Shown here: piece after piece, positions 27,101 through 35,378 of the stretch
How positions within the stretch are numbered: position 1 is the stretch's first letter
Layout of the letters: each line of letters opens with the position of its first letter
DNA from: Aporhodopirellula aestuarii
Lineage (GTDB): Bacteria; Planctomycetota; Planctomycetia; Pirellulales; Pirellulaceae
Assembly (NCBI RefSeq): GCF_023701485.1
Contig: NZ_JAMQBK010000039.1
Location: forward strand, 426,236 to 490,235
Length of the DNA stretch: 64,000 nt
Direction: 5' to 3'
Translations under genes and position numbers: made by a program
The notes under the pieces: model-generated
Database searches by the model: none
The model's input: the letters and a program-made list of their open reading frames with translations, nothing else
Told to the model about the DNA's origin: nothing

Positions 27101-30100
27101 ATACGCGTTTGAACGTCCTGATTGTTTTCGAGAACTTCACGAAGCGCATTCTTTGCCTCGCGCAGTTCAACATCTGGATTGCGCCGACCATCCCTCGATC
27201 GTCCTTCAGCTCCCGACCGTTGTTCCGCGAGAAGACGATCGGCTGCGTCCCAACTGTCCAGGATCGCTGAGACTTGCGGATCACTTCGTAGCCCCAGTTG
27301 ATCGAGAATCAGAAATCCATGCTCAATGATTCGTTCTTGGGCGATGCTGATATCGAGTTGGTCACTTTCCGAGAGTTCATCCCACGCAGTTCCAAAAGAC
27401 GTCTGATGTTCGTAGCTGTTGTAGGCGTTGACGATGAACTTGACTGCCGAGTCCTTTAGTAGCGTGCTCAGGTCCGATTCCGTCTGGTGACGAGGATCAA
27501 TTTCATTTAGTCGAAAACACAACACGCGAGCGCCGTTCACCACTGCGTGTGGGAAAGGATAGTGACGCTTGCCGTACCCAACAAAGATGTTCCTTGGCGT
27601 TGTATTGCGCGGAACGAGAATCTGGTCACCGAAAAGATTCATGACCTTCACATTGGCGTCGGTGACAGTTTCCACAACGATACGCTGCTTTGACATCATC
27701 GTCAGGCCGTCTTCCAGCTCTCCTCCCGCGGTCATTTCCAGCAATCCAAATTTCCGTCGCGTTTCCTCCAGCGTTCGGTTCTTTCCTAAATATTGTTCGG
27801 CCAACTCAGCAATGGTGGGATCATCACCGAGTAGAGAAAGGAAACCTCCGATCTGTTCATTCGGCACAATGTCACGCCAAGGCTCGAAGTAGTCGCGTAG
27901 CCTTGTTCCGGCCTCATCAAGGTCGGGCTGAATTTTCGACCATTCAGGCTCGCGACCATCGTCAAGGCCGTTGTATAAAGACGGAATGCCGGTTGAAGTC
28001 AAAGTGACTGGCATGAACGGAGCAAGTGTGCTTTCCGTCGACGCGTTGAGCACACTGGAAACCGCTATCCCATCGTTGTGACAACAAAGTTCGTTCGCAG
28101 ATTCCCAGTTTCCTTCCTCGTTCGGTAGTAACTGATCGGTCAGGGCACGCTGGTAGCCGCGGATGTTGACGGCGAGTCTTAGATAGTCGTTGAACATGGC
28201 AATGAGATTGTCGCGGCGGCGAGCGCTTTGCTCACGATCATGCCGCTGTTGCAAATGGTCGAGGAACGCCTTGATTCGCCCCTCAGAAATCGCAACATCG
28301 GCCTTGGCAAGCTGATTGAAAATTTGTTGCGTCGACGATGGGTAATGATCTGCGGCGTTCCCAATAAGGTCTCCGCAAGCGAATAGGTCCTCCGGCATCC
28401 CGGACACGACGCTTTTCCAGTGCAGGAAGACCTCCGCGTTTAGTGGACCGACGTGATTCCTTTCATCCTCATTCAATAGCTCGCCGAGCATCGACAATGC
28501 TGTTTCTGTGCTCGGGAAGAAACTGCGTCCCAGGCTTGCGTACTCTGGGTGCTCCCGCAACTCGCTTTCCAGCATCCCTGGTTCGTAAAATATTTCAGGG
28601 AACTCGGATGTCAGCCTGGCGACGTCATTCGCAATCAGCGGCAAGTCGATGACGTCGACCGGAGAAATCGGCGGACCACTTCGCCGGGGAAGCCAGGGTT
28701 TTGCCTTTAGCTGTTGACGGCAATCTTCAGAAAGGTCTGATGCGTCGGCCAAAGAATCCAAAATGATCTTCCAGTGACTGGCCAACTCACTTTGAGCGAG
28801 CACGATCTCGATGACAGCGGTCGCGTCCAGCACTCGCGTGAATTCCAGCTGTCGGCGCCAGGTGGCCTCATCGCCACTCCTGCACAGGATCTTGATCGAA
28901 TCGACTAAACCGCTTGGCAGCGAAACATCGCTTTCCCAATAGCAGTGCTCTTCTATCGAGACGAATATTCCGTTGCGGTCCTGGTGAATCGGCATCCGTT
29001 TGCAAAGGTCATTGTCGTCGATCTCTTTCAGCAGAGTTGCGTACTCGTCGGGGGAAGGCTCAAGTCCGACGAACGCGGCGGGGCCGATCTCGCCTATGAG
29101 CGGAATGGTGCTTTCGGCACCGATGAATTTAATCGAAAAAGCTGTCAAATGGTCACCGGAAAGCAATGGCATGAACACCGGGTTCAACAGACGCCATTCT
29201 GAGTTCTGGCCTCCAAGCGATGTGTGAGTGATTCTTCGCCAAATATCAGACTCGTCAGCGAAGGTGATCAACAGCGGAGCGCCAGCCTCAAACTGCGCCG
29301 CCTCACCGTGCAACAAATATCGGACGACTTTTCGATGGGCATCGGACTGGCCAGATTCCGGCCGGAACCCAAGCAGCGTTTTCAATACTTCGACTCGGTC
29401 TCCGGGTCTCGTCAGGTTTGGTGTGCTCTGTCGCGTGATCGTTTCAACGATCTCTCTCTGCGTACACTGGGAGGGGGGCGCGTCGGGGAGAATCGCCTCG
29501 AAACATTCTTTGGACACTAACAGGACCGATTCGCCGGCGATGGCTTTCTGAAGTGAGTATGCCCGTGGCGATGGCGTGACGAAAAGCGTTTTATTCTGCC
29601 GGTGTTTCTCCAGCTTGTTCCAACTGACCAGGACGTCCTGTCTGTCACGACAATCTCTGGCCGTAAACAAGGTCAAATCGGCTACCGTAGCGAGGACCTC
29701 ATCGAGATTCGCAACCTTGTGAAGCAGTTGCGCCGCTAGTATCGCGACGGCCTCCCGTTCCCCAGAATCACGTGCTGATTGCTGCCGCTTAGCCAGAGCG
29801 TTCAGGATCTGCACCGCGCCCTTTGAGTTCAGTCGAACTCGCTCGGAGTTTACTGTCAGGCTTAGGTTAAGCGGGACGAAAACGACGCCAACGTCGTACT
29901 GATTCATTTCGCGGATTAACGTGTCGGCGAATGCCTCAGGTAAATCCAGCGAAAGGAACCGATCTGCCGGAATGAATGAAAGCAGGCGCCCCACATCAGC
30001 GCCCTGCTTTCGAACTTCGACGAAACCGCAATCATGGAATCCCTGGCGAAAAACCCTTACCAGTCCATCCGCGTGTGAATCAAGTTCGCCACCTTCTGCG

Positions 30101-31818
30101 AGCAAGTCCAGGAAGTCACAGAGATAGTCCACTTGTTTCGATGATCGGATTGTCTCGCTGGGGCTGACACTCTCGATAAGCTGATCGACGTCTGCCGGTT
30201 GCCATGAAGTTTCAACGCCATCGTTCAAAAGGGTGGGGCAGCCGACTGCTGTCACATTCGTGCGCGAAAGGGTCCTCGACAGCGCAGGGAATAAATCCGA
30301 TGGCAAGGACCGATCTGGCGTGTCCGGCATTAAACAAATACGCGAACTCGAATCGAACAACCGCCACGACCGACTACCGTCCGCGTTCCACAAAAGTCCC
30401 CAGTTGTTGACACTGCATACTTGGTTGCGAAATTCTTTAAAGAACTCTGAGGTTGAGATCGCTCGTGTGATCACCAACAGTTCATCGTCATTCAGTCCCG
30501 ACTTCCCACGACCGGCCAGCGCGCCGAGCGAATTGGGCATCAAGGGGAGCGTACCGATGTCGGCGAGTCGCTGATTCCACCGGTGACGCAGCTGTTCATC
30601 GTCACGAAGTCCATCACCTGTGTTGCGAGATTCATGAAGGCCAATGGGTCGGTTGCGCCCGGCGTCCACAAAGAAATAGCCGTGGAGAAAAAGGGAAAGG
30701 TCGACGTTGGTGTCTGGAATCGGAATAACCTCCGGCTCTCCCAGCGGCAAGAATACAGCCCAGCTGATGGAAAGACTTCCCGGTATCTTTGGCGACCTGC
30801 GGAATGACGCACAAACTGCCGCATGCTGCCTTGCCTTTTCTCGAATGTTCCGCGGATTACCTGTTTCGGGATCGCGTCCCAGGTCACTCGGCCAATGCTC
30901 ATCACTTTCGAGATCGTCTAATTTCTTATCAAAAGGATTCAGCTCGGTGGTAGCGAACTCAATTGTGCAGGTTGCGGTTGCCCCTTGCTTCACACGAACA
31001 TTGCCGTGAAATGAAGTAGGCATTGCGGCATCCAATTGATCAAAGTCTGCCCTTCGTCCGCTTTCCTCCGTTAGTGCTATCTCGAATTCTTGAGTTGCAC
31101 TTTCGCCGATCCCGCTCCAACCGCGAATAGATTGCAGGTTTTCGAGCATTGGAATCAGCTTGCCGATCTCAGGCGACAACTCACTTGTGGAAAGCCATGT
31201 GGGCAGACTGTCACCAGGATAAAACTTGATGACTGGTTCGCTATCTATGACCTGGTCGCGTTGGCGCAGCGGTATCCAGAGACAAAAACATTTTTTGCCT
31301 CCAAAGTGCTTCAACATCGCTGTGAGCAGCAGTCTTTTGTCGCCATCTGAAAACTCGTCCCACTCTGGATGAAACCCATCAGTCTGATCGGACCAGGGAT
31401 TCAACACATCAGCGACATACTTCGTGCTCTCTCCGTCAGACGCTTGCCCGAAGAAGAAAAACGCCTCGCAAAGGTGGAAGATGCTCTTTAGTCCAAGACC
31501 GAACTTCCCAATCTTGGCCGCATCCATGGACTTCGTGTTTTCACCAAAACGTCGGATGTTGGCGCCATCGTTTCGCTCGAATTTTCCGTCATTGATGACA
31601 AACATGCCTGGCGATTGAAGAAGCGGATGAGCGGCTCCGGCCGGTGGATCGCAGATGCCGATATGTAGGTTTTTCGCGCCGGCATCATCTGCGTTCTGAA
31701 CCAACTCTTTGATGAGCGGAAAACCGGTTTCCCCAATTGCGTACCGCCCCTCGCTCAGATTCTGACGAATCTGTCGAATGAATGCCGCAGCGGATGGGAT
31801 GAAACCTTTGTTTGCCAT
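24115..31818 (-). CDS. Giant sacsin-like protein with two GHKL ATPase modules
   Basis: At 2567 residues this is the largest gene here. The N-terminal GHKL/HSP90-like ATP pocket has IKELVQNADDAGAKNLHIGI near residue 35 and GKFGLGLKSIFHL near 104, the sacsin SRR-type pattern. A second, shorter module near 1595-1690 repeats it: FEIFQNADDAAIELV and GKFGLGFKSSYLICD. The regions between have no recognised domain. Eukaryotic sacsin is chaperone-like, while bacterial sacsin-like proteins with helicases occur in defence islands. The end abuts the helicase start, and the Argonaute gene ends 19 bp upstream. I infer that ATP-driven clamping senses an invader and the helicase acts on nucleic acid. Confidence 0.8.
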   Translation of the reverse strand: MANKGFIPSAAAFIRQIRQNLSEGRYAIGETGFPLIKELVQNADDAGAKNLHIGICDPPAGAAHPLLQSPGMFVINDGKFERNDGANIRRFGENTKSMDAAKIGKFGLGLKSIFHLCEAFFFFGQASDGESTKYVADVLNPWSDQTDGFHPEWDEFSDGDKRLLLTAMLKHFGGKKCFCLWIPLRQRDQVIDSEPVIKFYPGDSLPTWLSTSELSPEIGKLIPMLENLQSIRGWSGIGESATQEFEIALTEESGRRADFDQLDAAMPTSFHGNVRVKQGATATCTIEFATTELNPFDKKLDDLESDEHWPSDLGRDPETGNPRNIREKARQHAAVCASFRRSPKIPGSLSISWAVFLPLGEPEVIPIPDTNVDLSLFLHGYFFVDAGRNRPIGLHESRNTGDGLRDDEQLRHRWNQRLADIGTLPLMPNSLGALAGRGKSGLNDDELLVITRAISTSEFFKEFRNQVCSVNNWGLLWNADGSRSWRLFDSSSRICLMPDTPDRSLPSDLFPALSRTLSRTNVTAVGCPTLLNDGVETSWQPADVDQLIESVSPSETIRSSKQVDYLCDFLDLLAEGGELDSHADGLVRVFRQGFHDCGFVEVRKQGADVGRLLSFIPADRFLSLDLPEAFADTLIREMNQYDVGVVFVPLNLSLTVNSERVRLNSKGAVQILNALAKRQQSARDSGEREAVAILAAQLLHKVANLDEVLATVADLTLFTARDCRDRQDVLVSWNKLEKHRQNKTLFVTPSPRAYSLQKAIAGESVLLVSKECFEAILPDAPPSQCTQREIVETITRQSTPNLTRPGDRVEVLKTLLGFRPESGQSDAHRKVVRYLLHGEAAQFEAGAPLLITFADESDIWRRITHTSLGGQNSEWRLLNPVFMPLLSGDHLTAFSIKFIGAESTIPLIGEIGPAAFVGLEPSPDEYATLLKEIDDNDLCKRMPIHQDRNGIFVSIEEHCYWESDVSLPSGLVDSIKILCRSGDEATWRRQLEFTRVLDATAVIEIVLAQSELASHWKIILDSLADASDLSEDCRQQLKAKPWLPRRSGPPISPVDVIDLPLIANDVARLTSEFPEIFYEPGMLESELREHPEYASLGRSFFPSTETALSMLGELLNEDERNHVGPLNAEVFLHWKSVVSGMPEDLFACGDLIGNAADHYPSSTQQIFNQLAKADVAISEGRIKAFLDHLQQRHDREQSARRRDNLIAMFNDYLRLAVNIRGYQRALTDQLLPNEEGNWESANELCCHNDGIAVSSVLNASTESTLAPFMPVTLTSTGIPSLYNGLDDGREPEWSKIQPDLDEAGTRLRDYFEPWRDIVPNEQIGGFLSLLGDDPTIAELAEQYLGKNRTLEETRRKFGLLEMTAGGELEDGLTMMSKQRIVVETVTDANVKVMNLFGDQILVPRNTTPRNIFVGYGKRHYPFPHAVVNGARVLCFRLNEIDPRHQTESDLSTLLKDSAVKFIVNAYNSYEHQTSFGTAWDELSESDQLDISIAQERIIEHGFLILDQLGLRSDPQVSAILDSWDAADRLLAEQRSGAEGRSRDGRRNPDVELREAKNALREVLENNQDVQTRILEAIKQRVAEYYQYTEAAVPFEIFQNADDAAIELVQNWSLSDDETADSQTFHVVTDETCITLAHFGRRINQYPLEQRDATMGFDNDLWKMLVLSLSNKGHGESDTSRAVTGKFGLGFKSSYLICDRPQLLSGRLAFEVTGAMYPRRLIGDERLSLDSCRNDLLDGNTQSTVVQLQLTSTTADQVLHDFKRLAHIAVVFARQIKRCIVNAGQSETEWLPKKVTAANRCYTGTLSPLLGSDGIIPQPLRTLQLESDFGSLLLALGPREFDEFEDDIPTIWVTAPTRETMELGFLLNGPFALDVGRAQLAREFAQNRQTAASLGSALGDQLCQVFEATTSNDGWERLRADLGLASDASRYDFWDSLFSLIGTGIAHRAKQESPADSLIREVFWADHDRGAAKLYRECQAVPTRLRGNYQTLISTSQIKYALDGILADDPDVFAAVSKWEAFEQHAPAGTVVSNSHVFESLKQIASVSNFSAAHIKILNVPSVLAWEFHYGCFAPSDVALKLGATITKKSLELMADLEYRATRELLEQVEFKGQDNQYHPAKVLLIGHETDLERDDRRDDERFRARFAPAARVLSDEYIGDAMAFFDVCRDTLKADARLMAEWVVEAMDFDHQRAALEYLARGQLAQPLFGELKRRGCKGTWFANPVHSEAFASLDDDTKDRLFFLLPADQRQNFNWDEHSNREEDDHEVDPEATLNDIHEWWSESRTLPQDKFDGRSFLEEYARRTYPFGTPTNLESDNENNRRVEWITVFLLALMHTIGRAQPEQHRKFIAKCGSEGWLDMFAASEPESERWMQFVSDYLERQIDEAEYFHWMRQFVGIFQMSKYLDGYAELFLAIGRIDRPFQLVEVLHSRSSSLFQGGGVSVPPLSRVLGLGSCFVVRELIRLNVLSNPHAIRHGYVPVKRVRDIFQQLGCEGLDLQVQRWDMARHLYCFVEEHLGAEQATFMNDFDIPFQFIAEDVDLRQMFFHQDVVDDGGEDETDREEPIF

Positions 31819-31837
31819 GGATCGCTTCGAGCCTTCC

Positions 31838-33370
31838 TCAGATGTAGAACTTGAAGTTAGGCTTTCGCTCCTCGACCGTTGGATTAGAGATAAGTATCTC
31901 GCCCACGGCGTCCGAAAAACCGACTGTTACCGGCTTGCTTTCGCCCAGCCGGCAGGCGTTGTAATTGAGCTTGGTAAGCCCCAGTATGTCCTGCGCAACT
32001 TGTGTAATATCTGCATTCCCATGTTGAATGTCGATTTGCAGTGGCACGGGTGTTTCCCACCCGTCGTAAGTTGCTAGTCTCGGTTTGAATCCAGACGTGT
32101 ATAGGTAGCCCGTGCGATGGCTCACGCGTCGAAAAGTGCCGCGAACAACAGGCATGCTTACTGTGCCAGAAATGCCGACGCCACGAAATAAGCGAGTTCC
32201 GAATCGGTCCGATTGCACTCTGATTCCGGTGAGCTTGCAGCTGTCAGGGCATGCTTCCTTATATCCATCAAATTCGTCTTTGCTAATCTCGGATCTTGAA
32301 TGCAGGAACACCTCGGTCAATGGTTTTCCATCCAATTGCGAGTAGGTTTCCAGCACGCCCTTGAGAAGCCCTTTTGCAGCTTCCTTTTTCAGATGGAATT
32401 GACCGGTATCCGTTGAATACCACGGACCATACTCCCCAAGAAATACAACCCCGTCGCCCGAATCCAAGAACATTTGCGCAGCACAGCATGCAGTGGAGCC
32501 ATGTTCATCACTTCGACGAAATGCAATCCCCACATAACACACACCTTCTCTCGCTGACGACAACTTCCAGGGTTTCCCACCACACTTGTAGTAGAACGCT
32601 GTGCCCAAGTTCCACATTCGATCTGAAAGTGGTGTTAGACCCCGCTCTCCGAATGCATTGTCGTCCGAAAGCCGCAATGTCGATTCCTGAATGATTTGCA
32701 ATGGCACCCCCAGCTTCATTGCCCGAGCCTTGATCTGTCGGCGGAAGTCAGGCGCGAGTAAGTATTGCTCACGGTTGTATTCGTCAAACAACTCGAACTG
32801 GCCTCGCTTGCGAGCCTTCTTGGATTTCGCGTCAATCCCCTCGTCACTCGGGTTTGCAATCACAGATTTTGGTCGACAGTTTTGCTTGACCTCGTCAGGT
32901 ACAACACAGACGATCACTCCGAGGTTTTTATCGAGACGTTCGGCCTTACTTGCTGCCCTTTCAATCTGCTCCAGGTAAAGGTTAGCAACGGAAAAACTTC
33001 GTTCATGGTGATCTTTCTTGCGCGAAGCCTCGACAACGATCGGCTCGTCTAGAAGATAGGTACCATCCGGTTCATCGCTCCACGTCGCCGCAAACGCGAC
33101 GTCAAACCCCGGATAAGGTGGCCAAAGTCGATGCCTGCTCGGATCGGCAACAGCATGTGGCCGTTTCATCGCCCGCGACCATGCCCCCATTAACGCAATG
33201 CCCTTGGCGGTACCGACAACGGCAAAATTCGGTGATTCGGGATGATTCGGGGCACCGCACGAATAGGGTCCAAACAAACCGAGGCCATCACGAGGGTCAA
33301 TTGCAGACTGACCGCCGGCAAATTCGAGCGAAGGCTCATCGAAAACAATAACTTCCGGTTGATCAGTCAT
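31838..33370 (-). CDS. Short prokaryotic Argonaute (MID-PIWI), catalytically inactive
   Basis: A 510-residue short pAgo. The PIWI half shows the family's usual blocks: VCYVGIAFRRSD (about 295), MFLDSGDGVVFLGEYGPWYS, VFLHSRSEISKDEFDGY, and a C-terminal LTKLNYNACRLGESKPVTVG followed by KPNFKFYI. The catalytic Asp of the first block is replaced (VGIAF) and the third block lacks DEDX residues, so it should bind guide and target without cutting. Short pAgos act with an APAZ partner, here the gene overlapping its start by 8 bp. In SPARTA systems, guide-directed target recognition activates the partner's TIR domain. A start nine codons upstream (33397) is possible; MTDQPEV has GAGG nearby. Confidence 0.9.
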   Translation of the reverse strand: MTDQPEVIVFDEPSLEFAGGQSAIDPRDGLGLFGPYSCGAPNHPESPNFAVVGTAKGIALMGAWSRAMKRPHAVADPSRHRLWPPYPGFDVAFAATWSDEPDGTYLLDEPIVVEASRKKDHHERSFSVANLYLEQIERAASKAERLDKNLGVIVCVVPDEVKQNCRPKSVIANPSDEGIDAKSKKARKRGQFELFDEYNREQYLLAPDFRRQIKARAMKLGVPLQIIQESTLRLSDDNAFGERGLTPLSDRMWNLGTAFYYKCGGKPWKLSSAREGVCYVGIAFRRSDEHGSTACCAAQMFLDSGDGVVFLGEYGPWYSTDTGQFHLKKEAAKGLLKGVLETYSQLDGKPLTEVFLHSRSEISKDEFDGYKEACPDSCKLTGIRVQSDRFGTRLFRGVGISGTVSMPVVRGTFRRVSHRTGYLYTSGFKPRLATYDGWETPVPLQIDIQHGNADITQVAQDILGLTKLNYNACRLGESKPVTVGFSDAVGEILISNPTVEERKPNFKFYI

Positions 33371-35186
33371 CTTCGGTGCCCTCGTCTTCGTCGTCATTGA
33401 TGCTCTTGAAGGCCACTTCGTCTCTCAACTTCTTTGCATCCTTCAATGCGATTTCGTCAATCCCACAGTTGACGGTCCAATGCTGGGCTGAGCTGCTGAC
33501 GATGACGGAGTCGTCGTTGGTGTTCCCCACGACAATCTCGTCACCCTCTGCCAAGAACTGCATCAACCCGACGATCCGATTCAGCCAATCGTTGTTCCAC
33601 CACGTTCCGCCTATGTCCTTGCGCCTTGACAGTGCCGGTCGTGGCTCAAGCAACCTTCCTTTTGTATCCGTGATTCGCAGGCGGGGCCTGACAGTAATTT
33701 CATACCCTGATCCCCGCCATCTTGCGGAAAACTTCGGTGCTAGCGCGTACCGGTATTTAGCCTTGGAGAGGCCACTTCCGAATGTTCTCTCGCCGGCGAT
33801 TCCAACGCGCGTAGACCGCCCATCGAAGGTGACGATGGGCAGCATCTCGTTGCGAATCAAGCCATGTGGAAAATAGAACAAGTCTCGATCGGCGCAATAC
33901 GAGAGTCCGCGGTTTACACAAGCAACATCCATCGAGCGGCGCAAGAGTTCCTTGACGATATTGAACACCGATATGGAATCCATCTCGCCATCCTGGGCAG
34001 ATTCCCAAACACAACCGCCTTTAGATTCGAGATTGAATTGCTTTGACAGGTCGACAGGTGGTGGGCAAAAACTAATCAATCGCTTACCTGAAACTTTCCT
34101 AAACGCCCAGTCGTTCCTCATGAGTTGTATGTCGGTCGAACGAATGGTGCTCGGACTAACGAAACGCAGTAAAACTTTCGGAACTTCTTTGACGGAGAAT
34201 ACATTTGCGACGAGTGTTTCCTGCTGCTCAACCAGAACGCATTCAGGCATGTACGAATCAAGGACAATCGAAGTAGCGCCTTCACTCTTAGGGCACTGAA
34301 ACGATTCAAGAACTTTCCGAAGTTGACGTAGTCCGCTCGCCCAGCCTTCGTGAAAGTTGACGGACTCCATATCGGACGTCGCCTTATCCAACAGCTCATT
34401 TGAAACAGGTTCTGAACAAACAGGCACAACGAGATGTGTGCCACGTTCTTCCGCTACTGCATGAGCAAGATTGCGACGTGCTGTGAGCTCGGGGTGTGCA
34501 ACGGACTCTGGTGAGACGATCGGGATGTATCGCACAGCACGTTTACGAATAAGTCCTTTAATGGTTTCTGAAAGAGAATTCCCAGCGATTGGTGAAAGAT
34601 GCCGACACCACACGTTGTAGCCCGCAAGCATCAAGCGTCTGGCAAGCCAAGTCGCCAGGGCCGTGTCCGAATCGGCCTCGTCAATCACGATGTAGTCATA
34701 GCGTGGAGCGAGAGAGAGTCCGCCCGCCATCGAAAAGAATGGGTAGCAGAAGATACTCGGATGCTCTGCGATCACTTCCTTGTGAGTTGTGCTAAGCAAC
34801 GTCCTGAATCGTTCAATTCCGTAGAGATCGACGTCCCATTTGTACTTTTCCTTGACGAGCTTGATCGCGTCGTCCCGCTCGTTTGCGCTAATCTTCGCTG
34901 TTGACAAGAATACCCATTGGTCGCATGTGTGTTTGTGCTTAACAATCTTTTTGGCGTCTTCTTTTAGCTTCGTAAACCAGTCTTCACGAACGCTGTATGC
35001 GAAGATCGTCGTTCTGCCGCCATTCATTTTGTCGACATGAATTGCGTCGCGCCCCTTGTCGCCTGAGCCACCGATCGGTTCGAGGTTGTGGTAGCCATCC
35101 AACGCAAGGATGTCATGGCAAAGACGCTCAAACTGCAAGTAGTCAGTAAGCTGCTGAAGGCAGTAAACGATAGGGTTCGCACTCAT
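33363..35186 (-). CDS. Mrr-like-TIR-APAZ protein, effector partner of short pAgo
   Basis: A 607-residue three-domain effector. Residues 15-135 form a restriction-endonuclease-like domain with GGSGDKGRDAIHVD and FAYSVREDW; the second half of the active site is not a standard ExK. Residues about 163-290 are a TIR domain (YDYIVIDEADSDTALATWLA, NVWCRHLSPIAGNSL, RYIPIVSPESVAHPEL). The remainder is APAZ, the PAZ-analogue of short-pAgo partners (RGLSYCADRDLFYFPHGL, RYALAPKFSARWRGSGYEI). TIR-APAZ proteins of SPARTA degrade NAD(P)+ once pAgo binds target. The start has a GGGGGAG site. The Argonaute gene overlaps it by 8 bp, and a 47-codon ORF overlaps its start. Confidence 0.88.
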   Translation of the reverse strand: MSANPIVYCLQQLTDYLQFERLCHDILALDGYHNLEPIGGSGDKGRDAIHVDKMNGGRTTIFAYSVREDWFTKLKEDAKKIVKHKHTCDQWVFLSTAKISANERDDAIKLVKEKYKWDVDLYGIERFRTLLSTTHKEVIAEHPSIFCYPFFSMAGGLSLAPRYDYIVIDEADSDTALATWLARRLMLAGYNVWCRHLSPIAGNSLSETIKGLIRKRAVRYIPIVSPESVAHPELTARRNLAHAVAEERGTHLVVPVCSEPVSNELLDKATSDMESVNFHEGWASGLRQLRKVLESFQCPKSEGATSIVLDSYMPECVLVEQQETLVANVFSVKEVPKVLLRFVSPSTIRSTDIQLMRNDWAFRKVSGKRLISFCPPPVDLSKQFNLESKGGCVWESAQDGEMDSISVFNIVKELLRRSMDVACVNRGLSYCADRDLFYFPHGLIRNEMLPIVTFDGRSTRVGIAGERTFGSGLSKAKYRYALAPKFSARWRGSGYEITVRPRLRITDTKGRLLEPRPALSRRKDIGGTWWNNDWLNRIVGLMQFLAEGDEIVVGNTNDDSVIVSSSAQHWTVNCGIDEIALKDAKKLRDEVAFKSINDDEDEGTEDD

Positions 35187-35326
35187 GCGGCTCCCCCGCA
35201 TTCAGGCCGGTGCAGTATTCTTTCGTCGCACCCAAGAAAATCTGAATGTTCGTCGTTGAACATAGCGAAACGGCCAATGAGTGATTCACCTTCGACTTGC
35301 CGGGCATCTTTCTGTGACTCGGTCAT
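35183..35326 (-). CDS. Small ORF coupled to the TIR-APAZ gene
   Basis: A 47-codon frame starting MTESQKDARQVEGESLIGRF and ending CGGAA. Its stop overlaps the ATG of the Mrr-TIR-APAZ gene (ATGA), and its 3' end supplies that gene's GGGGGAG site, which favours real, coupled translation. Its own ribosome binding site is weak. It may be a leader peptide that times effector synthesis, or a small accessory protein. No family is recognised. Confidence 0.45.
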   Translation of the reverse strand: MTESQKDARQVEGESLIGRFAMFNDEHSDFLGCDERILHRPECGGAA

Positions 35327-35378
35327 CTTCGTTATTTAGTCCGTTGGTGTTGTTGCAGCAGGTGTCGATTACACCGCA

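Noticed and set aside
35186..35196. GCTCCCCCG at the TIR-APAZ start as a possible attR (matches the tRNA 3' end)
   Set aside because: Only 9 bases match, and they form the ribosome binding site of the TIR-APAZ gene; chance match.
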